Positions 36,583 to 46,524 are shown, numbered from the stretch's first letter. The stretch: 64,000 nt of DNA from Exiguobacterium acetylicum DSM 20416 (GCF_000702605.1 NZ_JNIR01000001.1:2604001-2668000), one strand, 5' to 3'. The notes: a model not told the origin generated them from the letters alone. A program made the numbers and translations.

Positions 36583-36622
36583 CGTCAAAGGTTTCTTCGA
36601 ACGAAGGGAAGGATGTGATGGA

Positions 36623-37078
36623 TTGAGTATTTCCTGCAACGAAAAAGGACGTTTGATCTATGCACTCGTCTCCGTCAATAAGACGATTGCTCAAAAATTC
36701 GATCTCTGTACGGATGGTTTCAGTCAGACGCGAATGGATCTACTTGCTCAACTACAAGTCGATCAAACGATCAGTCAAAAAGAATTGCAAAAACGCGTCA
36801 ATGTCGATCACGCGGCGGTGACCCGTCACCTCAAACACCTAGAATCGACCGGGATGATTGCTCGTGAGCGTTCAGCCGCTGACAATCGGGTGATTCTTGT
36901 TTCCTTAACGGAACAAGGGGCGACGCGCATCGCACGATTACGCGAACAAAAAGATGAGTTCCTCGAGAACTTACTCGAAGGATTCTCCGCTGAAGAACAA
37001 CGGACGTTAGCTGAGATGATTCAACGCATCGAAGCGAACGCCGACACATTACCTAAATTAAAAGAGGAGTCGATTTAA
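36623..37078 (+). CDS. MarR family transcriptional regulator
   Basis: A 151-residue winged-helix protein starting at TTG with an AAGGA site upstream. VNVDHAAVTRHLKHLESTGM is the recognition helix region and RSAADNRVILVSLTEQG the wing. Two cysteines near the N-terminus (C5 and C30) could sense electrophiles, as in some MarR proteins that control nitroreductases, but this is inference. Its stop is one base before the first nitroreductase ATG, so it is co-transcribed with two nitroreductases and probably represses the unit. Confidence 0.85.
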   Translation: MSISCNEKGRLIYALVSVNKTIAQKFDLCTDGFSQTRMDLLAQLQVDQTISQKELQKRVNVDHAAVTRHLKHLESTGMIARERSAADNRVILVSLTEQGATRIARLREQKDEFLENLLEGFSAEEQRTLAEMIQRIEANADTLPKLKEESI

Positions 37079-37079
37079 T

Positions 37080-37715
37080 ATGGCAACGCAAACTCAAACA
37101 GACTTCATGGAAATCGTCAAAGGACGCCGTTCGATTCGTAACTACGATACAGACGTGAAGATCTCAAAAGAAGAAATGACACAAATCCTTGAAGAAGCAA
37201 CACTCGCACCTTCTTCCGTCAACATGCAACCATGGCGTTTCCTCGTCATCGATAGCGAAGAAGGTAAAGCAACACTTGCACCACTCGCGAAATTCAACCA
37301 AGTTCAAGTCGAGACATCTTCTGCTGTCATCGCCGTCTTCGGCGACATGAACGCTGTTGATCAACTCGAGAACATCTACGATACAGCTGTTGCAAAAGGA
37401 CTCATGCCACAAGAAGTACGCGATCGCCAAGTACCAGCGATCCAAGGGATGTACAGCAGTGTATCGGCGAACGATTTGAAAGACAGCATCTTGATCGACT
37501 CGGGTCTCGTCTCGATGCAATTGATGCTAGTCGCTCGTGCACACGGTTATGATACAAACCCAATCGGTGGTTACGAGAAAGATCAAATCGCGGAAGCATT
37601 CGGTCTTGAAAAAGAGCGCTATGTACCGGTCATGTTGCTATCGATCGGTAAAGCAGTCGACGCTGGATATCCATCGGTTCGCCTACCAATCAACGATATC
37701 GCAGACTGGAAATAA
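37080..37715 (+). CDS. Nitroreductase family protein, copy 1
   Basis: A 211-residue FMN-dependent reductase. KGRRSIRNYD and APSSVNMQPWRFLVID bind FMN, and GYDTNPIGGYEKDQIAEAFG is the family signature. Homologues reduce nitro compounds, quinones or flavins with NAD(P)H as homodimers. It is about 90% identical (22 differences in 211 by hand count) to the next gene, a tandem duplication. Most differences lie at residues 95-135, near the substrate-binding lid. Confidence 0.88.
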   Translation: MATQTQTDFMEIVKGRRSIRNYDTDVKISKEEMTQILEEATLAPSSVNMQPWRFLVIDSEEGKATLAPLAKFNQVQVETSSAVIAVFGDMNAVDQLENIYDTAVAKGLMPQEVRDRQVPAIQGMYSSVSANDLKDSILIDSGLVSMQLMLVARAHGYDTNPIGGYEKDQIAEAFGLEKERYVPVMLLSIGKAVDAGYPSVRLPINDIADWK

Positions 37716-37765
37716 GTTTTTCACACTATAAAAAAGAGAAAACACACAAGGGAGATTGAATAATT

Positions 37766-38401
37766 ATGACTACTCAAACAACAACGGACTTCATGGAAAT
37801 CGTCAAAGGACGCCGCTCGATTCGCAACTACGACACAAACGTAAAAATTTCAAAAGAAGAAATGACACAAATCCTTGAAGAAGCAACACTTGCTCCATCT
37901 TCAGTTAACATGCAACCATGGCGTTTCCTCGTCATCGATAGCGAAGAAGGTAAAGCGAAACTCGCACCACTCGCGAAATTCAACCAAGTTCAAGTCGAGA
38001 CATCTTCTGCTGTCATCGCCGTCTTCGGTGACATGAACGCGGTCGACAGCATCGAGACAATCTACGACATGGCTGTTGAAAAAGGGCTTATGCCACAAGA
38101 AGTACGTGATCGCCAAGTACCAGCTATCAAAGGTTTCTACCGTCCAGAAGACGTTGAAACATTACGTGATAGCATCTTGATCGACTCAGGTCTCGTTTCG
38201 ATGCAATTGATGCTCGTTGCTCGTGCACACGGTTACGATACAAACCCAATCGGTGGTTACGAGAAAGACCAAATCGCAGAAGCATTCGGTCTTGAAAAAG
38301 AGCGTTATCTCCCAGTCATGTTGCTTTCAATCGGTAAAGCAGTGGACGCAGGATACCCATCGGTTCGTCTACCAATCGCTGACATCGCAGAGTGGAAATA
38401 A
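37766..38401 (+). CDS. Nitroreductase family protein, copy 2
   Basis: A 211-residue paralogue of the preceding gene with the same FMN-binding motifs. It has its own GGGAGA site and a 50-bp spacer, so it can be translated independently. Compared with copy 1 it has a charged lid (FYRPEDVETLRD in place of MYSSVSANDLKD). DNA identity is also high across flanking coding parts, showing a rather recent duplication. A terminator follows. Confidence 0.88.
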   Translation: MTTQTTTDFMEIVKGRRSIRNYDTNVKISKEEMTQILEEATLAPSSVNMQPWRFLVIDSEEGKAKLAPLAKFNQVQVETSSAVIAVFGDMNAVDSIETIYDMAVEKGLMPQEVRDRQVPAIKGFYRPEDVETLRDSILIDSGLVSMQLMLVARAHGYDTNPIGGYEKDQIAEAFGLEKERYLPVMLLSIGKAVDAGYPSVRLPIADIAEWK

Positions 38402-38414
38402 GCGATATCACCTA

Positions 38415-38448
38415 GTCCGGATTCCTTTCATAGGAATCCGGCTTTTTT
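38415..38448 (+). terminator. Intrinsic terminator
   Basis: CCGGATTCCT pairs with AGGAATCCGG around TTCAT, followed by CTTTTTT. It closes the MarR/nitroreductase operon. Confidence 0.85.
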
Positions 38449-38477
38449 GTATACTCAAAGAAAAGGAGCTGTCAGTG

Positions 38478-39794
38478 ATGTATGATGTGACGATTATCGG
38501 AGCCGGTGTGGCAGGAATTTTCCTCGCCCATCAGCTTGTTGAAGATGGGCAACGCGTCTTATTGATTGACGCCGGAAAACCAATCCGTGAACGAACGACA
38601 GAAGATGCGTATCTTGGATTCGCAGGGCTTGGCAAATCAGAAGGAAAGTTCAATTATGCGACGGGATTCGGCGGCGAACTCGTCTCAAAAATCGGTGAAG
38701 AGACAACACGACGACTGTTCCAAGAAGTCGATGATCTCTTATGTACATATGGTGGAGGTACAGTCGAGACATACTCGACGCATTCCCCTACTGTAGCGTC
38801 TCGTGCCCGTCGCGCCGGTCTGCACACGGTCGAGACGACCGTCCGTCATTTAGGCACGGCACGAACCGCTGCCGTCTTCACAGCGTTTGAAGACGCCTTA
38901 TTACCACGTCTCGATGTCCGGTTCGAAACGACGATCGAGCAAATTACGAAATCGGAGCCGTTTGCGATCAAAACAGCGGACGAGATTTTCGTCAGTCAAC
39001 GAATCGTGTTCGCGACGGGTCGTTCTGGTGCGGACTTTACGTTGCACCAATTAGCGACGCTTGGTGTCACCCCACAGCGGACTCGACTTGATCTCGGGGT
39101 GCGGATTGAGACGGATGAAGTACTATTTCGGACATTGTTACAGGAGACGTTCGAGACGAAGCTCGGTTACGACTCGCCTTACGGTCAAGCCGTCACCTAT
39201 TGCATGAATCCGCGCGGACGGATCATCCGCAAATATCAAGAAGGACTCGTCATGCCGGATGGTCAAAATGTCCACGAGTCGGCAGACGGTTCGACAAATC
39301 TGAACTTTACACTATTTCTCCCGCGTTATTTTTCGACACTAGCGAAAGCGAATGCGTATGCCACGTGCATTATCGGAGGAATCAATCAAGGACAGGATCG
39401 CATTCTCGTTCAACGACTCGGTGATTTTCGAAAATCGCAAGCGACGACAACGGATCAATTGCTTCATAACGGAATCATCCCTTCGCTAGTTGCTTCCCCT
39501 GGAGATTTACACGTGGAAGTGCCTGCGGAAGACCTGCTCGTCTTAGACGGTTTTTTGGAGCGTCTTGAGCGACTCCTTGAGACGGAACTTCCGGAAGATA
39601 CGTTACTTTACGGATTAGATGGTAAGTTTTACGCACCTATGCTTGAGACGTCAGAAACGTTTGAGACGACATGTCCCCGTGTCTATGCAATCGGGGATTG
39701 TTCCGGTGCAACGCACTCGCTTGCCCAAGCAGCCGCAAGCGGAATTCATCTCGGACATGCCTTGACACAAAACAGCCGGTCCCTCTTCGCCTAA
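38478..39794 (+). CDS. FAD-dependent oxidoreductase
   Basis: A 438-residue flavoprotein. The ATG at 38478 follows AAAAGGAGC and starts MYDVTIIGAGVAGIFLAHQL, the dinucleotide-binding GxGxxG motif. ATGRSGADF marks the second half of the FAD site, and YAIGDCSGATHSLAQAAASG is the C-terminal FAD-binding motif. Its architecture is of the COG2509 type (uncharacterised FAD-dependent dehydrogenase). A longer upstream open frame overlaps the nitroreductase and terminator and is not used. Substrate unknown. Confidence 0.8.
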   Translation: MYDVTIIGAGVAGIFLAHQLVEDGQRVLLIDAGKPIRERTTEDAYLGFAGLGKSEGKFNYATGFGGELVSKIGEETTRRLFQEVDDLLCTYGGGTVETYSTHSPTVASRARRAGLHTVETTVRHLGTARTAAVFTAFEDALLPRLDVRFETTIEQITKSEPFAIKTADEIFVSQRIVFATGRSGADFTLHQLATLGVTPQRTRLDLGVRIETDEVLFRTLLQETFETKLGYDSPYGQAVTYCMNPRGRIIRKYQEGLVMPDGQNVHESADGSTNLNFTLFLPRYFSTLAKANAYATCIIGGINQGQDRILVQRLGDFRKSQATTTDQLLHNGIIPSLVASPGDLHVEVPAEDLLVLDGFLERLERLLETELPEDTLLYGLDGKFYAPMLETSETFETTCPRVYAIGDCSGATHSLAQAAASGIHLGHALTQNSRSLFA

Positions 39795-39815
39795 GCGGAG
39801 AACGACCGGCTTGTC

Positions 39816-41252
39816 TTATTTCTTGAATGCTTCGTACACTTTCAATTGTTTCCCTTTGACCTTCGTCGTCTTCATCGCCCGGAGGACAAGCGGACCTTTC
39901 CCGTTGAGGATATCGACATACGTCAACGTATCCTGAATCGAGATGATGCCGATGTCGTCTGCTGTGACGCCTTCAATCTTCGCGATCGTTCCAACGAAGT
40001 CGACGGCACGGAGTTTTTTCTTTTTCCCGCCGTTAAAGAACAATTTCATGATGTCCGCATCAAGCTGCTCCGTTTTCGAAGAACGCGTATCTTCCGTCGC
40101 CATCTTCTCTTCGAACGCATCCGCTGTCCGCATCAAGTCCTTTTCTGTCGGTGCTTGGCGACGAGTCAGCTTCCCGTGATACTGCTCGATTTCCTTGAGA
40201 CGACGTTCGTCTGCCGGCGTGACGAGACTGATCGCTTGTCCTGCTGCTCCTGCACGTCCCGTCCGACCGGTCCGGTGCACGTAACTTTCCCGTTCGACAG
40301 GGAGATCATACTGGATGACATGCGTGATGTTTTCAATATCGATGCCGCGTGCTGCGACGTCTGTTGCGACGAGAATTCGGAACTTCCCGGCACGGAAGGC
40401 TTTCATCGCATCAAGTCGATCGTCTTGTTCCATCCCACCATGGATCGCTTCAACCGGATAGTCATGTGCGCGTAGACCATTCGCGACGAAATCAACGTGT
40501 TCTTTCGTCCGACAGAAGATCATGCAACGATCCGGGTTTTCAGCGACCAGGACATCTTTTAAAATGGCGAACTTCGTCTTATCCGTCACCGGAATATAAC
40601 TATGCATAATCGTTGAGACGACGGTTTCACCCGCTTCGATCCGTTTTGGTGCCTCCATGTAACGGTCACTCAACTGTTCGATGTCTTCTGGGAAGGTCGC
40701 AGAGAACAATAGTGTCATCCGCTCTTTTGGTAACTCGGACAAGATGGCATCGACTTGATCTAAGAAGCCCATATTCAGCATTTCATCCGCTTCATCTAAG
40801 ACGACGTAACGGACTTTCTCAAGCGATAACGTGCCCCGCTCGATATGATCGCGTACGCGACCCGGTGTACCGACGACGACGTGTGTCTTTTGCTTGAGCT
40901 CCGTGACTTGCCCGCGGAACGGTTGCTTGCCGAAGACGGCAGTCGCTTTGATCCGCTTATAACGACCGATGTTCATGATGTCTTCTTTGACCTGCAAAGC
41001 CAGCTCACGTGTTGGCGTCAAGACTAAAACTTGTGGTTTATTTTCTTCCCACTCGACGAGTTCACACAGTGGGATCGCAAACGATGCCGTCTTTCCGCTC
41101 CCCGTCCGTGATTTGACGATGACATCTTTTCCAGATAGTACGACCGGAATGACGGATTGTTGAACTTCGGTTGGTGTCGTGTAGCCGAGTTGCTCGATTG
41201 AATCGAGAATCGGTGTGCTTAAGTTAAAATCATTGAATCGTGTACGTGTCAT
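39816..41252 (-). CDS. dbpA: DEAD-box RNA helicase DbpA/YxiN
   Basis: A 478-residue SF2 RNA helicase. Walker A GSGKT is at 51-55 and DEAD at 153-156; LFSATFP and [10 protein letters not shown] complete the core. The C-terminal 75 residues ([17 protein letters not shown] onwards) form the DbpA RNA-binding domain, which recognises hairpin 92 of 23S rRNA; this separates it from other DEAD-box proteins. It acts in 50S subunit assembly. It is convergent with the FAD oxidoreductase, the two stops being only 22 bp apart. Confidence 0.93.
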   Translation of the reverse strand: MTRTRFNDFNLSTPILDSIEQLGYTTPTEVQQSVIPVVLSGKDVIVKSRTGSGKTASFAIPLCELVEWEENKPQVLVLTPTRELALQVKEDIMNIGRYKRIKATAVFGKQPFRGQVTELKQKTHVVVGTPGRVRDHIERGTLSLEKVRYVVLDEADEMLNMGFLDQVDAILSELPKERMTLLFSATFPEDIEQLSDRYMEAPKRIEAGETVVSTIMHSYIPVTDKTKFAILKDVLVAENPDRCMIFCRTKEHVDFVANGLRAHDYPVEAIHGGMEQDDRLDAMKAFRAGKFRILVATDVAARGIDIENITHVIQYDLPVERESYVHRTGRTGRAGAAGQAISLVTPADERRLKEIEQYHGKLTRRQAPTEKDLMRTADAFEEKMATEDTRSSKTEQLDADIMKLFFNGGKKKKLRAVDFVGTIAKIEGVTADDIGIISIQDTLTYVDILNGKGPLVLRAMKTTKVKGKQLKVYEAFKK

Positions 41253-41275
41253 AGAATGTCCTCATTTCTTATCGT

Positions 41276-41308
41276 AAAAAAAGCTTCCCACCGAAACGAT
41301 GAGAAGCC
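41276..41308 (-). terminator. Terminator of rlmN
   Basis: On the minus strand GCTTCTCATC pairs with GGTGGGAAGC, followed by a T-run. Confidence 0.75.
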
Positions 41309-41315
41309 CAACGAA

Positions 41316-42389
41316 TTATTTGGATGCTACTTTATCTTTTTTGATTTGCTTACTACGTAATTGACCACATGCCGCATCGATGTCTGTTCCGTGCTCGAGA
41401 CGAACACCACAGTTCAAGCCGTTCTTTTTCAACGTATCGTAGAACGTCGTGATATCTTCAGACGTACTGCGCTGATATTGACCGTGCTCATCGACTGGGT
41501 TGTACGGAATCAAGTTGACATACGTCAGGTGACGTTTGTCTTCGAACAGTTTTGCGAGTTCGACTGCATGTTCTTTTTGGTCGTTGACGCCACGAAGCAA
41601 GATGTACTCGATCGTGATTTTACGGTTCGTCGTTTGAACGTAATAATCGATCGCTGGCATCAATTTCTCAAGCGGGATCGCCCGGTTGATTTTCATGATT
41701 TGCGTACGCAATTCATTGTTTGGTGCGTGAAGTGAGATCGCTAAGTTGACTTGGAGTTTCAAGTCAGCAAACTTGTAGATCTTGTCTGCCAAACCACTTG
41801 TTGAAACCGTGATGTGACGCGCGCCGATCGCAAGACCATTGTGGTCCTTGATGACGTTCAAGAAGTCGACCATGTTGTCGAAGTTATCGAACGGTTCACC
41901 GATACCCATGACGACGACGTGGCTGACACGTTCTTCGTTACCGACGGCATCGAGGTGATGCTGGACGTTCATGATCTGCTCGACGATTTCGCCTGCTGAC
42001 AAGTCACGGCTCTTCTTGATGAGACCACTTGCACAGAAGCTACAGCCGATGTTACAGCCAACCTGCGTCGTAACACAGACAGAAAGACCGTACTTATGAC
42101 GCATCAGAACCGTTTCAATCAAGTTGCCATCATATAATTTGAAAAGGAACTTGATTGTTCCGTCTGCTGATTCTTGCTTGACCGCTTCTGTCATCGAGTC
42201 AATCGTAAAACTCTGATCTAACAACTCAAGGCAATCCTTGTTGACATTCGTCATTTCCGCGAAAGTCGTGACACGTTTACGGTAGAGCCAGTCCCATACT
42301 TGTTTGGCACGGAATGGTTTGTGCCCTTGATTCGATAACCATTCTGTCATCTGCTCAAGCGTTAATCCATAAATGGATGGTTTATTCAT
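41316..42389 (-). CDS. rlmN: 23S rRNA/tRNA adenine-C2 methyltransferase RlmN
   Basis: A 357-residue radical SAM enzyme that methylates A2503 of 23S rRNA and A37 of some tRNAs. The radical SAM cysteines are C112, C116 and C119 in [21 protein letters not shown] and the final [15 protein letters not shown], with its conserved cysteine, are family motifs. The start MNKPSIYGL follows GAGGTC; an ATG 15 bp upstream overlaps that site. A promoter with TTGCGT and TAAGAT separated by 17 bp lies upstream. Confidence 0.95.
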   Translation of the reverse strand: MNKPSIYGLTLEQMTEWLSNQGHKPFRAKQVWDWLYRKRVTTFAEMTNVNKDCLELLDQSFTIDSMTEAVKQESADGTIKFLFKLYDGNLIETVLMRHKYGLSVCVTTQVGCNIGCSFCASGLIKKSRDLSAGEIVEQIMNVQHHLDAVGNEERVSHVVVMGIGEPFDNFDNMVDFLNVIKDHNGLAIGARHITVSTSGLADKIYKFADLKLQVNLAISLHAPNNELRTQIMKINRAIPLEKLMPAIDYYVQTTNRKITIEYILLRGVNDQKEHAVELAKLFEDKRHLTYVNLIPYNPVDEHGQYQRSTSEDITTFYDTLKKNGLNCGVRLEHGTDIDAACGQLRSKQIKKDKVASK

Positions 42390-42513
42390 TTCGAAAGACC
42401 TCATTTCTTTTTCCAGAACTACAACATTCCTTTATCTTAGTAAAAATCAGCGCGTGACGCAACGTTCAAATCCTAAATGTTCACTTTCTGTAAAGTTTTT
42501 ACGCCACTTTCGA

Positions 42514-43320
42514 TCAAATCGACAGACTCCGACGCCCGAATTGAACAAATGCCCCGGTCAAGAACACGAGACAGAGGATGAGTAAAAGAATGGAGTGAAG
42601 AAGAAAATGATCGGTTCCTTCTAATAGTTGCGTCGTGTTGAATAAGGAGAAGACGGATAGATAACGGAGCCACTCAGTCTTGTCACTTAGTTCCGACAGA
42701 ATCGTCAAGACGATCGATAGAACCAGTACACTACCAGCAAGCGAAAAAGCACGACGTTCTTCATCAAATAACGTCGCAACGAATAACGTAAAGGCACCGA
42801 TCGCCAAGAGTAACAATAGCGCATTGAGTTGAATCCGCCATAAGATGACGTCATTGATTGAAATATCTGTCATCCACCAGTCAGCCACCATCAAGACAAG
42901 TCCATTCAGTCCTACGAGAACCATACTTGCGATACCCATGACGATCGCGACAGCAAACGTATACGCATTCCGTGTGATCGGGGCTGCGAGATAGACGATC
43001 AGCTCTCCGTTGTCGATCGGTCGCGCAACGAGGCGCGCTGCTAATGAGAGCAGGAATAGACTCGCAATGACTTGAAAAATCAGTCCATAATAGTTCCCAC
43101 CGAGCAGATCCAGTACATTATCGAATCCTGTCACCTTATCGTATTGAAATGCTTTTAAGACCTCCGGAGGTAACGCTTCTAGCTTCGCTTCTAGCAAACC
43201 GGTCTTCATCATCGATGGATAAAGCAACGCAAGCATCAATAAGTAGAGACTCGTTCCAATCGCGTAAGCAAGCACGGGCTTTCTGACCTGCTTGAATAAA
43301 GAGCGGATCAGCACTATCAC
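42514..43320 (-). CDS. ABC-2 type transporter permease
   Basis: A 268-residue protein with six membrane segments and the ABC-2 exporter layout: VARPIDNGELIVYLAAPITR is the cytoplasmic coupling-type motif. It starts at a GTG overlapping the stop of the ATPase gene by four bases, and is the last gene of a methyltransferase/ATPase/permease unit. The substrate is unknown; related pairs export lipids, peptides or drugs. Confidence 0.8.
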   Translation of the reverse strand: MIVLIRSLFKQVRKPVLAYAIGTSLYLLMLALLYPSMMKTGLLEAKLEALPPEVLKAFQYDKVTGFDNVLDLLGGNYYGLIFQVIASLFLLSLAARLVARPIDNGELIVYLAAPITRNAYTFAVAIVMGIASMVLVGLNGLVLMVADWWMTDISINDVILWRIQLNALLLLLAIGAFTLFVATLFDEERRAFSLAGSVLVLSIVLTILSELSDKTEWLRYLSVFSLFNTTQLLEGTDHFLLHSILLLILCLVFLTGAFVQFGRRSLSI

Positions 43321-44201
43321 GACGATTCCTCCTCTCCATAATAATGCAAGAAGACCTGTTCTAAATCATCTGCTGACGGACGAATCAGCCGTACATCATA
43401 CTGGGTCAAATAAGCGATCGCCTGATTTAAGCTCAGTGTCTCGTCCGTTTGAAAACTGACTTCCAGCCGCTTCGATTCAACACCGACTTGCATCGCGAAC
43501 TGTGCCGCCTCCACCTCCGTTCGGAAGACGATCGTGTATGTCTTTCGACTCGATCGAACCAACTCATGAATATCCGATTCGACGATGATGCGCCCTGCTT
43601 TGATTAAAGCCGCTCGATCGCACGATTTTTCCATCTCCGGAAAGTGGTGTGAACTCATCAGAATCGCTTTTCCAGCATGCTTCTCCTGTTCGATCCACTC
43701 TAAAAAACGCTCCTGCATCAAAGGATCCAGTCCACTGGTCGGCTCATCAAGGAGATAGACGGGTGCGTCCTTCATAAAGCAACCGACAAGTGCCAGTTTT
43801 TGTTTCATCCCTTTTGACATCTTACGGATTTTTGTCTTCGTCTCAAAGGGAAAGCGTTTCAACAACAGTTGTCGCCGTGCCGGATCGCTACGGTGTAGTC
43901 GTTGCATCAAATCCAGCATGTCTGCTCCCGTCATGTCTCCAGGCAAACTAATTTCTCCCGGCAAATAACCGACCAATTGCTTCACTTCTTTACTTTGCTT
44001 CCAGCAATCAAAACCACCGATCGTCGCCTTTCCATCGTCCGCAGCCAGTAGTCCCATCAAATGTCGGAGTGTCGTTGATTTTCCAGATCCGTTTGGTCCG
44101 ATGAAACCGAATATCGTACCCGGATCAACTGTAAAACTGACATCAAATATCCCACGCCCCGGTGCAAACTCTTTCGTGACATGCTCCAAACGGATCATCA
44201 T
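43317..44201 (-). CDS. ABC transporter ATP-binding protein
   Basis: A 294-residue ATPase: Walker A GPNGSGKST (about 36-44), signature MSKGMKQK, Walker B VYLLDEPTSGLDP and the H-loop in MSSHHF. The C-terminal 75 residues form an extra domain common in exporter ATPases. It is ten bases after a methyltransferase gene and overlaps the permease gene, so all three form one unit. Confidence 0.88.
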   Translation of the reverse strand: MMIRLEHVTKEFAPGRGIFDVSFTVDPGTIFGFIGPNGSGKSTTLRHLMGLLAADDGKATIGGFDCWKQSKEVKQLVGYLPGEISLPGDMTGADMLDLMQRLHRSDPARRQLLLKRFPFETKTKIRKMSKGMKQKLALVGCFMKDAPVYLLDEPTSGLDPLMQERFLEWIEQEKHAGKAILMSSHHFPEMEKSCDRAALIKAGRIIVESDIHELVRSSRKTYTIVFRTEVEAAQFAMQVGVESKRLEVSFQTDETLSLNQAIAYLTQYDVRLIRPSADDLEQVFLHYYGEEESS

Positions 44202-44210
44202 CCGACCTCC

Positions 44211-44870
44211 TCATCCCCTATTTTTCTCATCACTGTATTCATACCCGTTTTGAAGCAGTTTGTTCGGATCAAAGCGATAGATGACGAACCGCTCGTCATG
44301 ATTTTTTTCATAGAGGTCTCGTAATCGAATCTCATCGACTTGCTCGAATACGGTATGTCGCTCTAAATATTCCCGGTATTCATCGGTCGGGTAATACAAG
44401 ATGAGATCAACCGAGCGCGAGGACCGCTCGACCGAACTTAAGATGTGATCGACTACTTTCATGAAAATTTGAGAAGAGAATGGATTAAAGAAATAAAACT
44501 TGTTCGCATCCTCCGGAATGACGTATTGCTCGGCATACGCTTGTTCAAATCGTACACTTCCGGAACGTCGCTTCCGTCGACTTTGATAGTTCACCATATT
44601 CTGGAGCGCGTCCTCATAAAATTGTCCGTTCATCTCGATTCCGATGACGGAACAATCGAATCGGTCGTGTAAGTAAAAGTTCAAACGCCCTTTCCCACAC
44701 CCGAAATCAATGACAGTGTCCTGTTTTTGAAACAGATACGTTTCGCATAATTCGTCTAGTGCCGCATAAGGCGTTGGTTCATATCGATTGTAGTGACTAA
44801 ACACACCGTAAAGGTGTTGCATCTCAATGGTCTCGATTCGTAATCGTTGATCATATTCCTGTTCATTCAT
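44211..44870 (-). CDS. SAM-dependent methyltransferase
   Basis: A 219-residue class I methyltransferase with VIDFGCGKGRLNFYL as motif I, VIGIEMNGQFYEDAL as motif II and KFYFFNPFSSQIF as motif IV. The target is not evident. Being first in an operon with an ABC exporter suggests a role in modifying or resisting the exported compound, but that is inference. Confidence 0.75.
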   Translation of the reverse strand: MNEQEYDQRLRIETIEMQHLYGVFSHYNRYEPTPYAALDELCETYLFQKQDTVIDFGCGKGRLNFYLHDRFDCSVIGIEMNGQFYEDALQNMVNYQSRRKRRSGSVRFEQAYAEQYVIPEDANKFYFFNPFSSQIFMKVVDHILSSVERSSRSVDLILYYPTDEYREYLERHTVFEQVDEIRLRDLYEKNHDERFVIYRFDPNKLLQNGYEYSDEKNRG

Positions 44871-44956
44871 TGTCGTTTGTTCCTTCTTTCCGGCATTCTT
44901 GCCTTCATCGTACTATACTGAAGAAGTACGTTACTCGTTTTTTGAAAGGGGATTTC

Positions 44957-45280
44957 ATGATGATCGTCGTTACGAACCGGATTAAAGTCAAAAAAGGGAT
45001 GGCTGCAGCTCTCGCTCCTCGTTTTACGCGTCCAAGTGGACTTGATACGATGGACGGATTCATCCGCGTCGAGGTCTTATTGACGCAAAACATCGAAGAA
45101 CATGATGAGATGAACGTCAACATGTACTGGGAAGACATGAAGAGTTTTCAAGCATGGCGGGAGAGTGACGATTTCAAAGCGTCACATAGTCGACCTGCGA
45201 GTAGTGAGGCAGGAGAATCGCCAATGCTCGGCAGCGAGATTCTGACCTATGAAGTTGCCTCGGTCAAAGAACGCGCATGA
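44957..45280 (+). CDS. IsdG/HmoA-like heme-degrading monooxygenase
   Basis: A 107-residue ferredoxin-like ABM-fold protein. MIVVTNRIKVKKGMAAALAP and RFTRPSGLDTMDGFIRVEVL, followed by NVNMYWEDMKSFQAWRESDD, match IsdG/HmoA. FKASH carries the candidate heme-ligand histidine. The reaction would open heme and release iron. The ATG at 44957 follows GAAAGGGG. Single-gene unit with a terminator. Confidence 0.8.
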   Translation: MMIVVTNRIKVKKGMAAALAPRFTRPSGLDTMDGFIRVEVLLTQNIEEHDEMNVNMYWEDMKSFQAWRESDDFKASHSRPASSEAGESPMLGSEILTYEVASVKERA

Positions 45281-45285
45281 TTTAC

Positions 45286-45314
45286 TAAAAGGACTCGTCT
45301 TGAGTCCTTTTTTA
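45286..45314 (+). terminator. Intrinsic terminator
   Basis: AAAGGACTC pairs with GAGTCCTTT around GTCTT, followed by T. Confidence 0.85.
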
Positions 45315-45404
45315 TATACCTATACACAAATAGTGAAAGGGTTGAATTGTCTCAAATGGTATTATTTGTTATCATAGTGCCATTACAGAGAGAGAGGGTC
45401 CTTC

Positions 45405-46142
45405 ATGAATTCATTAACTATATTTGAACAAGCCATTCGTAGCTTACCTGATGATCGTACGTTACGACGTGATGAATTATGGACGGATGATTTTTTATTG
45501 CAACAGGAGAACGAACTGACCGTCTATTACTCTCCGATTGGAGAATATGTCAATGCTGAAGCAAAAGTCGTCATCATCGGGATCACACCAGGTTTTGAAC
45601 AGATGCGAATCGCTTTCGAAGAAGCGACGGACGCACTCCATCATGGTGTTTCATTAGAAGAGACGGCACGCCTCGTCAAATATACAGCAAGCTTTGCTGG
45701 AACGATGCGACGTAACCTCGTTCAGATGCTCGATACACTCGAACTTCCAGCATTGCTCGGAATCGAGACGACGGCTAGCTTATTTCATCAACATCAAAAA
45801 TTATTGCAACCGACGTCACTGTTAAAGCAACCCGTCTTTTATCGCGAAAAGAATTACTCGGGTCATCAACCGAAGATCAATCGCAGCCCTTTATTGAGGC
45901 ACTACGCGGAAGAACACTTCGTCGCTGAAATCAATCAATTACGCGAACCGGCGCTATTGATTCCGCTTGGTCGGGTCGTCGAGACGCAAGTCCGCGGATT
46001 GATTCATGATGGACGAATCGAACAGCATCAGCTTCTTTCCGGCTTCCCCCACCCATCTGGCGCGAACGGTCATCGAAAAAAACAATTCGAGGAAAACCAA
46101 GCCTATTTGATGAAACAGCTCATTCAACATTTTGCCGAATAA
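45405..46142 (+). CDS. Uracil-DNA glycosylase superfamily-like protein
   Basis: A 245-residue protein. VVIIGITPGFEQM resembles motif A (GxxPG-type) of UDG-like enzymes and GFPHPSGANGHR resembles motif B (HPS). The catalytic Asp or Asn of classical uracil glycosylases is not obvious after motif A, so the protein may be an inactive or divergent member. It is single, with an AGAGAGAGGG site, and followed at a distance by an L-box riboswitch. Confidence 0.55.
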   Translation: MNSLTIFEQAIRSLPDDRTLRRDELWTDDFLLQQENELTVYYSPIGEYVNAEAKVVIIGITPGFEQMRIAFEEATDALHHGVSLEETARLVKYTASFAGTMRRNLVQMLDTLELPALLGIETTASLFHQHQKLLQPTSLLKQPVFYREKNYSGHQPKINRSPLLRHYAEEHFVAEINQLREPALLIPLGRVVETQVRGLIHDGRIEQHQLLSGFPHPSGANGHRKKQFEENQAYLMKQLIQHFAE

Positions 46143-46224
46143 ACAACTTTATCTTAAATTATCAGAATATATGGTTGAATCGCTTCTGAAATACATGATA
46201 AAGTGTCCATAAGAACAGAATATG

Positions 46225-46475
46225 ACTATTCTATCGATGAGGTAGAGGCGCGATTTCAATTAGTACTTAGTCCGAGGATGACAACGAAGACGACTACAGG
46301 AAAGGTGACATCGCCGAAATGACAGTATGTGTCGAGCATGCCGTCGTTGGTCGATTCGGGAAACACCCGATCGATTGCCATACATAACAATTGTATGGAG
46401 CGCTCCAATTCGGCTAAGAAAGACGCATCCAGCGAGGGTGTCGGCTTTGTTGCCGGTGCCCTTGCTTTTTTTGTG
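46225..46475 (+). promoter_or_regulatory. Lysine (L-box) riboswitch with terminator
   Basis: The leader contains the hallmark GAGGTAGAGGCGCGA (46239-46253), AGGAAAGGTGACATCGCCGAAA (in two halves, about 46299-46320) and TGGAGCGCT (46396-46404) near the 3' end of the aptamer. A strong terminator follows: a 15-bp stem (46431-46445 with 46452-46466) and seven T. Lysine binding should favour termination. It sits in the 382-bp gap before an NhaC-type carrier gene. Confidence 0.9.
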
Positions 46476-46524
46476 CCGCAGGGTCTCATCTTTAAGCCAT
46501 TTATTAAAGAGGAGGATATTTTTC

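Noticed and set aside
39773-39812. Terminator between the FAD oxidoreductase and dbpA
   Set aside because: An AGCCGGTC/GACCGGCT pairing exists around the stop codon, but the stem is broken and the T-run is poor on both strands, so I did not list it.
39846-40475. Long open frame antisense to dbpA (209 codons)
   Set aside because: Arg/Cys/Phe-rich shadow of a highly conserved gene, without a start signal.
46327-46524. N-terminal extension of the NhaC-like protein
   Set aside because: This stretch is the lysine riboswitch and its terminator; a strong ribosome binding site lies before the ATG at 46525.
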